A stretch of DNA of 64,000 bases from Calvatia gigantea (lineage: Eukaryota; Basidiomycota; Agaricomycetes; Agaricales; Lycoperdaceae). The DNA lies in contig JACAAK010000003.1 in the NCBI GenBank assembly GCA_025093985.1, positions 2,480,001 through 2,544,000 on the forward strand, given 5' to 3'. Within the stretch, counting starts at the first letter, position 1. Each line of letters begins with the position of its first letter. Position numbers and translations under genes: made by a program. The notes below the pieces were generated by a model. That model was given only the letters and a program-made list of their open reading frames with translations, was not told the origin of the DNA and searched no databases. Positions 58,791 through 64,000 of the stretch are shown one piece after another.

Positions 58791-61700
58791 ATGAATAAAG
58801 TTAACCTCCTCGCAGCCCTGGCGTTTGGCGCTCTCGGCCTTGTCAGTGCGCAAGCTGCACAGCAAGCTTATACATGGAAGAACGTAAAAATTGGTGGAGG
58901 TGGTGGTTTCGTTCCTGGCATTGTGTTTAACCCGTCTCAAAAGGTGCGTAAGAAATATTTCTATCTGCGGAACATACTTGACGATGGTGCACAGGGTTTA
59001 GCCTATGCTCGCACTGACATCGGTGGGGCTTATAAATTAAACGCTGACGATTCCTGGACGCCTCTCCTCGACTTCGCTGATGACGCACGATGGAATTACT
59101 GGGGTATTGACGCACTAGCAACTGACCCCGTCCAGCCCAACCGTCTCTACTTGGTCCGTAATGTTGTTTACTCGTTTCGTGACTTCGAGGTTTCTGAGTG
59201 TTGGCAACAGGCGGCGGGGATGTACACCAACTCATGGGACCCAAGCAACGGCCATATCCTTATCTCGACGGATACTGGCTCAACGTGGACTACATCAGCT
59301 TTGCCATTCAAGGTCGGTGGCAATATGCCCGGACGTGGAATGTGAGTAGCGTAACCACCAAAATAGTTCTCTCAACTAACTCTTCAATCTAGGGGAGAGG
59401 TATGTGTGCTTTACTGGCATTAGAACCAGCCCTTGCTCATGAATGACAGCGCCTCGCCGTTGACCCCAATCTGAACAGCATCCTCTTCTTCGGTGCCCGC
59501 AGTGGAAACGGCCTTTATAAGTCTACCAATTTCGGCGCCAGCTGGACCAAAGTGACGAGCTTCACTGATACGGGTATGTTTATACCAGGAACGCACAAAC
59601 GCACTTGTTTTTACTTCACTATGCCTAGGTTCCTTTATCCCTGACCCGTCAGATAGCAGCGGATATAACTCTGATAAGATCGGCATAGCCTGGGTTACTT
59701 TTGACAAATCTTCAGGCTCGTCGGGCGCGGCAACTCCCCGTATTTTCGTCGGTGTTGCGAATAAGGGTTCCAATAGTGTATACGTATCCACTAATGGCGG
59801 TTCATCTTGTGAGCGGGCTTTTTTAATGCACTATGTATGCTTGATGTAATGTTCAACAGGGAGTGCCGTTGCTGGGCAACCAACCAGTTTCTTGCCCCAC
59901 AAGGGTGTCCTGTCTCCCGCAGAAAAAGCGCTCTATATCTCGTATTCTGATGGTGCTGGACCTGTTAGTGGGCTTTTACGTCTATATTCGACCATGAACG
60001 CTGAAATTCTTGTTAGTATGATGGTACATCGGGTGCTATCTACAAATATCATATCGACACCGGCGTTTGTAAGTCCCGAGTCTTGCCTCTCCCCCCTTTG
60101 ACTTCCTCATTTTTAATACAGGGACAAACATCACCCCCGTTAGCGGCAGCGATCTCTACTTCGGCTTCGGTGGTGTGGCTGTTGACTTGCAAAAGAGCGG
60201 CACCATCATGGTCGCTGCCCTCAATTCATGGTGGCCTGATGGCCAAATGTTCCGCTCTCTAGATGGTGGCGCATCATGGACCCCCTTGTGGTCGTGGGGT
60301 AATTATCCACAAATCAACAAGTTCTATTCCTACGATGATACCAATGCTCCGTGGATCGGCCCTAACTTCGTTGACACCACTCTCGGTGAATTGCAGATTG
60401 GATGGATGATGGAGTGTAAGCGGTGACCGGCTCAGCTGTTTCCTGACCTAACCCAATCCCAAAGCCCTCGCCATCGATCCCTTCGACTCCAATCATTGGC
60501 TCTATGGCACTGGTGCTACCGTCTACGGAGGCCATGACCTCCTCAAGGTCAGGAAGGATATGCACATTTTTGTTGGCGGTTCCTAATGCTTGTGGTTATA
60601 GTGGGATACTGTCCACAACGTTACCATCAAATCGCTCGCCAACGGCATTGAGGAGACCTCAATCCAGGGTCTTATCTCTCCGCCTTCGGGACCCCCTCTG
60701 GTTTCAGCCGTTGGTGACCTTGGCGGTGAGGGGTGTTCAAGCGTCATCAAAAACATTGCTGATATAATAAGATATTAGGTTTCGTTCACCAGTCGCTCAC
60801 TACCGCGCCTGCATTCCACCACGCCAACCCCGACTGGCCAACGTCTTCTGATATTGATTTTGCTGGTAACAAACCTGCCAATGTCGTCCGTGTGGGAACT
60901 GGAGATAGCACCACTGGTAAACAGGTGGCCATCTCGTCCGACTATGGTGTATCCTGGCAACAACACTTCGGAGCCCCGGATAATGTTAACGGAGGCAAGG
61001 TCGCTATCTCCGCTGACGCAGATACCATACTCTGGCGCACCAGCAACAACGGCGTCATGGTCTCACAATTCCAATCCACTTTCAGCGCTGTCCCTTCCCT
61101 CCCTTCTGGTGCCGCCATCGCTTCTGACAAAAAGACTAACGCCGTCTTCTACGGTGCCTCTGGCTCGACCTTCTATCTCTCCACCGATAACGGCAAGACA
61201 TTCACCGCCAAAGGATCACTTGGGGCTTCCACCTCGGTGTTCGACATCGCTGTTCACCCGGGCGTTACCGGCGACGTTTGGGTTTCAACAGACAAGGGTC
61301 TCTTCCACTCCACCGACAGCGGTTCCTCTTTCAGCGCTATTACTGGTGTTTCGCAAGCTTGGGGTGTCGCCCTCGGTGCCCCTAAGACTGCTGGCGCCTA
61401 CCCAGCTGTCTTTATTGCTGCCAACTACGGCGGTGTTGCCTATCTTAGATCTGACGATCAGGGTGTCAACTGGTCAAAGATTAACGACGCAGGTCATGGA
61501 TTCGGCTCCCTCAGTGCTAACTGTATAGCCGCCGATCCTCGTATTTATGGCCGGTATGTTTTTCATTTTAAAGAACAAGAAACCCCCCTCTAAACTACCT
61601 GTAGTGTCTACATTGGTACGAACGGCCGCGGTATCTTCTATGGTGATGCCGCCGGCGCTTCGCCGACTTCCACTGCGACTGTTCCTACCTCAACGACCTC

Positions 61701-61971
61701 CACTCGCACTACCACCACTCCGACTTCGACCTCCACTCGTCCGACTACAACCTCCACCCCTACCATGACCTCGTCGACGTCTACGAGCACCGGGGCGCCC
61801 GCAGGAGCTTTCGGACAGTGCGGCGGTCAAGGTTGGACCGGTCCCACCACTTGCATTGCCGGATACACTTGCACTGCCCAGAACCCGTGTATGTTTCACA
61901 TCATGTTCTTTAAAGACCCAATGCTGACTGAAGATTTTCTTGAAGTTTATTCTCAGTGTATTCCCAACTAA
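58791..61971 (+). CDS. GH74 xyloglucanase with C-terminal CBM1
   Basis: A secreted glycoside hydrolase family 74 enzyme, expected to cleave xyloglucan in plant cell walls. The signal peptide is [20 protein letters not shown]. The start of the twin propeller reads [20 protein letters not shown] and [11 protein letters not shown]. Asp-box repeats typical of the two seven-bladed propellers are visible, for example [36 protein letters not shown] and [10 protein letters not shown] Thr/Ser-rich linker follows ([15 protein letters not shown]). It ends in a carbohydrate-binding module: [20 protein letters not shown], then CTAQNPFYSQCIPN across an intron. The stop is TAA at 61969-61971. Around ten introns are present. 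Likely induced on plant material and repressed by glucose, from family behaviour only. Confidence 0.93.
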
Positions 61972-62088
61972 GGGCCAAGGGAGTGATTGGACCTCGGGTT
62001 GTTACATGTCATGTCAATATCTTCCTTGGAATAAAACATTTAGGATTCGATAAGTACTCCTACCAGGTATCATCCAACGTGAATTGCG

Positions 62089-63760
62089 TCAAGCCAAAAT
62101 AGCACATATTGTTGTCGTTATGACCACAAACGGTCGTACTGTAAGATTCCACACGAAGCGGGCCAAAGCTACCCGTTGAGCATGACGATGGCTAAAAGGG
62201 CGTATCAAGCCAAGAGGTATAGCTACGAAAGCCAGTTCGATGAGGTTGAAAGGGGGAGGGAAGGGATATTCCATGGAATATGTCGAAGTGGCGTGATAGG
62301 ATGCGACGTGGGCATCATGGCCAACTTCTGGGGAGTAGAAATCCCAAGCCTTGGAGGAGGACCATATAACGGATTGATCATGCGCGACAGGGGTCGAGGT
62401 CCCTAAAACGTATGCAGACGACAGCACGATCAATAGAACAGTCACGGAAAAGAGGAAGAAAAAGACGCGGGTATCCATTGGTGCGGCACCAATGATGGGA
62501 GGATCTGGATGGGTTATCATAATTGTCTGGAGAATATGGGGATAGGCTATGGGTCCTGTTAAAGGGCCGGAAAGCGAAATCGAGAGTGCAAAGCAAGCTA
62601 CAAGGGCCGATGGAAAATAAACGAATAGTAACGGCCGGATAATACGGGTCAATGCCTTGATCAAAAATGCTGCTAGAGGCAGCGAGCGTTGGTGTACAAC
62701 AAGGAGGAGCGGAGTGGGAGGGATAGTGGGTATATGATACATCAACAAACGAGAGAAGATCGCCCAGAGTAGCGCGGAGAAAGCAAAGCTGCTTGGGAGA
62801 GGCAACGATGGGAGGGCGAGAGCAAAGGCGAGGAGGGTTAAAGAAGATGTGATCGCGGTGGCAGGTTGGGCAGAAAGCAAAGTGGAGAAGGCATATAGCA
62901 CGAGATACAGTTCGCGGGCAGTGTATGAGTAATTCGCTGTTGGATCCTGGGATTTGTTGTCGGAGTTCGGCCAGTTGGGGGGATGAATAACGTAGCTAAG
63001 GAGGAGGAGTAAGAAACCAAGGTCGAAGAGCAGTTCTAAGAAATGTATTTTTCTATGACGACGTCATAGTGAGTATCACTGAAGTAGTGTGGTTGCAGTA
63101 AATGCTGGCTTACCTAGGTGTGGCATCGGTATTCAAACCATTTGAGAGCCAGGTTTCGGGTATGTTACTTCGTGGTCGACCGAATTTCCATGCACAATCC
63201 ATACTCATAGATACGATAGGATGTGCTACGAATTTTTGTGGAGCGTTTCTTTCGACAAGAAAATCAACAACTGAAAAAATTCAGATCGGGGTGGAATGTA
63301 TTTGAACGCTCACAGGCAACATACCTCGTATGGTAGTGGACTCATTCTGTACGAGGGAAAATCGAGACCATAGTACATCATAAATTTCCAAAGGACCGTG
63401 ATATTGTGCAAAAAAGGTTTCCCAGAGTTCGTTCACTTTCTCTTCCAAGACTTCGATATCCCTCGTACGAGCGTCTTCCTCTGTCCAGCGCTCATAGATA
63501 TCCGTGTACTTTCCATTCCAAGCGATTTTCTGCTTGCGTAATTGAAGCAAAACAATGAGAGCAAAAGCAACCCGTCTACATGGGTCTATTTCAAGTGATG
63601 CAGGTAAAGGCTGTGGGGTAAGGTCCTCCCATCGTAGGTGAGCAAAGTCGGCAGTGCCAAGAGAGAGAATCACAGGAGTCACAGGAGGAACCTCTGAGTC
63701 GTCTGAGGAGTGATGGGCAGAAAGAAGCGGTGTCGTTTCCACCGCGGGTCGATTGTCCAT
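62089..63760 (-). CDS. Multi-pass membrane protein, unrecognised family
   Basis: From ATG 63760 the protein starts MDNRPAVETTPLLSAHHSSD, a hydrophilic head followed by charged helices (VEELEEKVNELWETFF-like, near 63450). Short exons give LSNGLNTDATPR and KIHFLELLFDLGFLLLLLSY. The last large exon, about 62089-62930, carries five or more hydrophobic helices, for example ITSSLTLLAFALALPSLPL, LLFVYFPSALVACFALSISL and VFFFLFSVTVLLIVLSSAYV. It ends VITTTICAILA with the stop at 62089-62091. I recognise no transporter or enzyme motif. A head of this type with a multi-helix end might be the membrane half of a transporter, but that is not supported by any motif. Confidence 0.6.
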
Positions 63761-63909
63761 GTCTGCAGTTCTGGGTTTTCAACAGACTTTTTTTGTCTCT
63801 GCGACGCGCTTTATGTTCGTGGGAACGGAAATCCATAAGCGGTGAACTTGACAAAGTGATCTCTCCCTCCAGTTGCTAACTTACTGGATATTTACTGGCG
63901 TCTCCTCTA

Positions 63910-64000
63910 ATGAGTGCTGCAACTCCTCTCTTCGACAATACTATAGAGCCAGACGACAACTCAGAAACAGTCTCTGGAAACATCGACAATAATGCCTCGA
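63910..64000 (+). CDS. Start of a gene cut by window end
   Basis: ATG 63910 opens MSAATPLFDNTIEPDDNSET and runs open to the window edge. It is acidic and Ser/Asn-rich, consistent with a disordered N-terminus. It is divergent from the membrane protein across about 150 bp. No family can be named from 30 residues. Confidence 0.45.
   Translation, partial: MSAATPLFDNTIEPDDNSETVSGNIDNNAS

Noticed and set aside
61690..61899. Minus-strand Gly/Arg-rich frame opposite the GH74 linker
   Set aside because: It is the reverse of the Thr/Ser-rich linker and CBM1 of GH74, which is clearly coding on the plus strand.

Overview
This window is nuclear DNA of a filamentous basidiomycete, most likely an Agaricomycete. 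Genes lie close together on both strands. Nearly every one is broken by many GT-AG introns of about 45-60 nt, and the products are typically fungal: Elongator Elp4, an Ies1-type INO80 subunit, saccharopine dehydrogenase, a homocitrate-dehydratase-type aconitase, a YAT-type amino acid permease, and a GH74 enzyme with a fungal CBM1. I see no rRNA, tRNA, CRISPR array or intact transposon. Because introns are frequent, coordinates run from first to last coding base and include introns. Splice sites were read by eye and guided by family conservation.

Layout. 1-10 kb: 3' end of a GH3 beta-glucosidase, a mitochondrial homocitrate-dehydratase/aconitase (ACO2 type), mitochondrial MutS (MSH1, minus) and a septin. 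10-24 kb: an MIT-domain protein, a first IES1-like gene (minus), a single-pass membrane protein with a long disordered tail, an alpha/beta hydrolase carrying long low-complexity insertions (minus), and an F-box/LRR protein with an apparent frameshift (minus). 24-35 kb: an AVT/Mtr-like amino acid transporter, a PlsC-type acyltransferase, TIM8 hidden in four tiny exons (minus), a second IES1-like gene, a hypothetical gene and LYS1 (minus). 35-42 kb: two tandem SDR genes (one a probable pseudogene), a TTC1-like TPR protein, IMP1 (minus) and ELP4. 42-50 kb: a large LRR-RhoGEF-PH gene and an amino acid permease (minus). 50-53 kb is gene-poor. 53-64 kb: a kinase-like gene with degenerate catalytic motifs, a hypothetical gene, a GH74-CBM1 xyloglucanase, a multi-pass membrane protein, and the first codons of a further gene.

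Functional themes. The window is ordinary housekeeping euchromatin rather than one pathway cluster. Four genes serve mitochondria (ACO2, MSH1, TIM8, IMP1) and two serve the alpha-aminoadipate lysine pathway (ACO2, LYS1), but they are scattered and probably independent. Plant-cell-wall enzymes sit at both ends (GH3, GH74), which fits a plant-litter or wood-associated lifestyle.

Points most worth a second look are the two diverged IES1 paralogues in opposite orientation about 14 kb apart, two micro-exons (9 and 11 nt) in ACO2, a perfect 28-nt palindrome inside an ELP4 exon, the kinase-like protein with altered catalytic motifs, the hydrolase whose catalytic domain is split by a long disordered insert, and several apparent frameshifts (SDR copy, F-box gene, membrane protein) that are either real decay or assembly errors.
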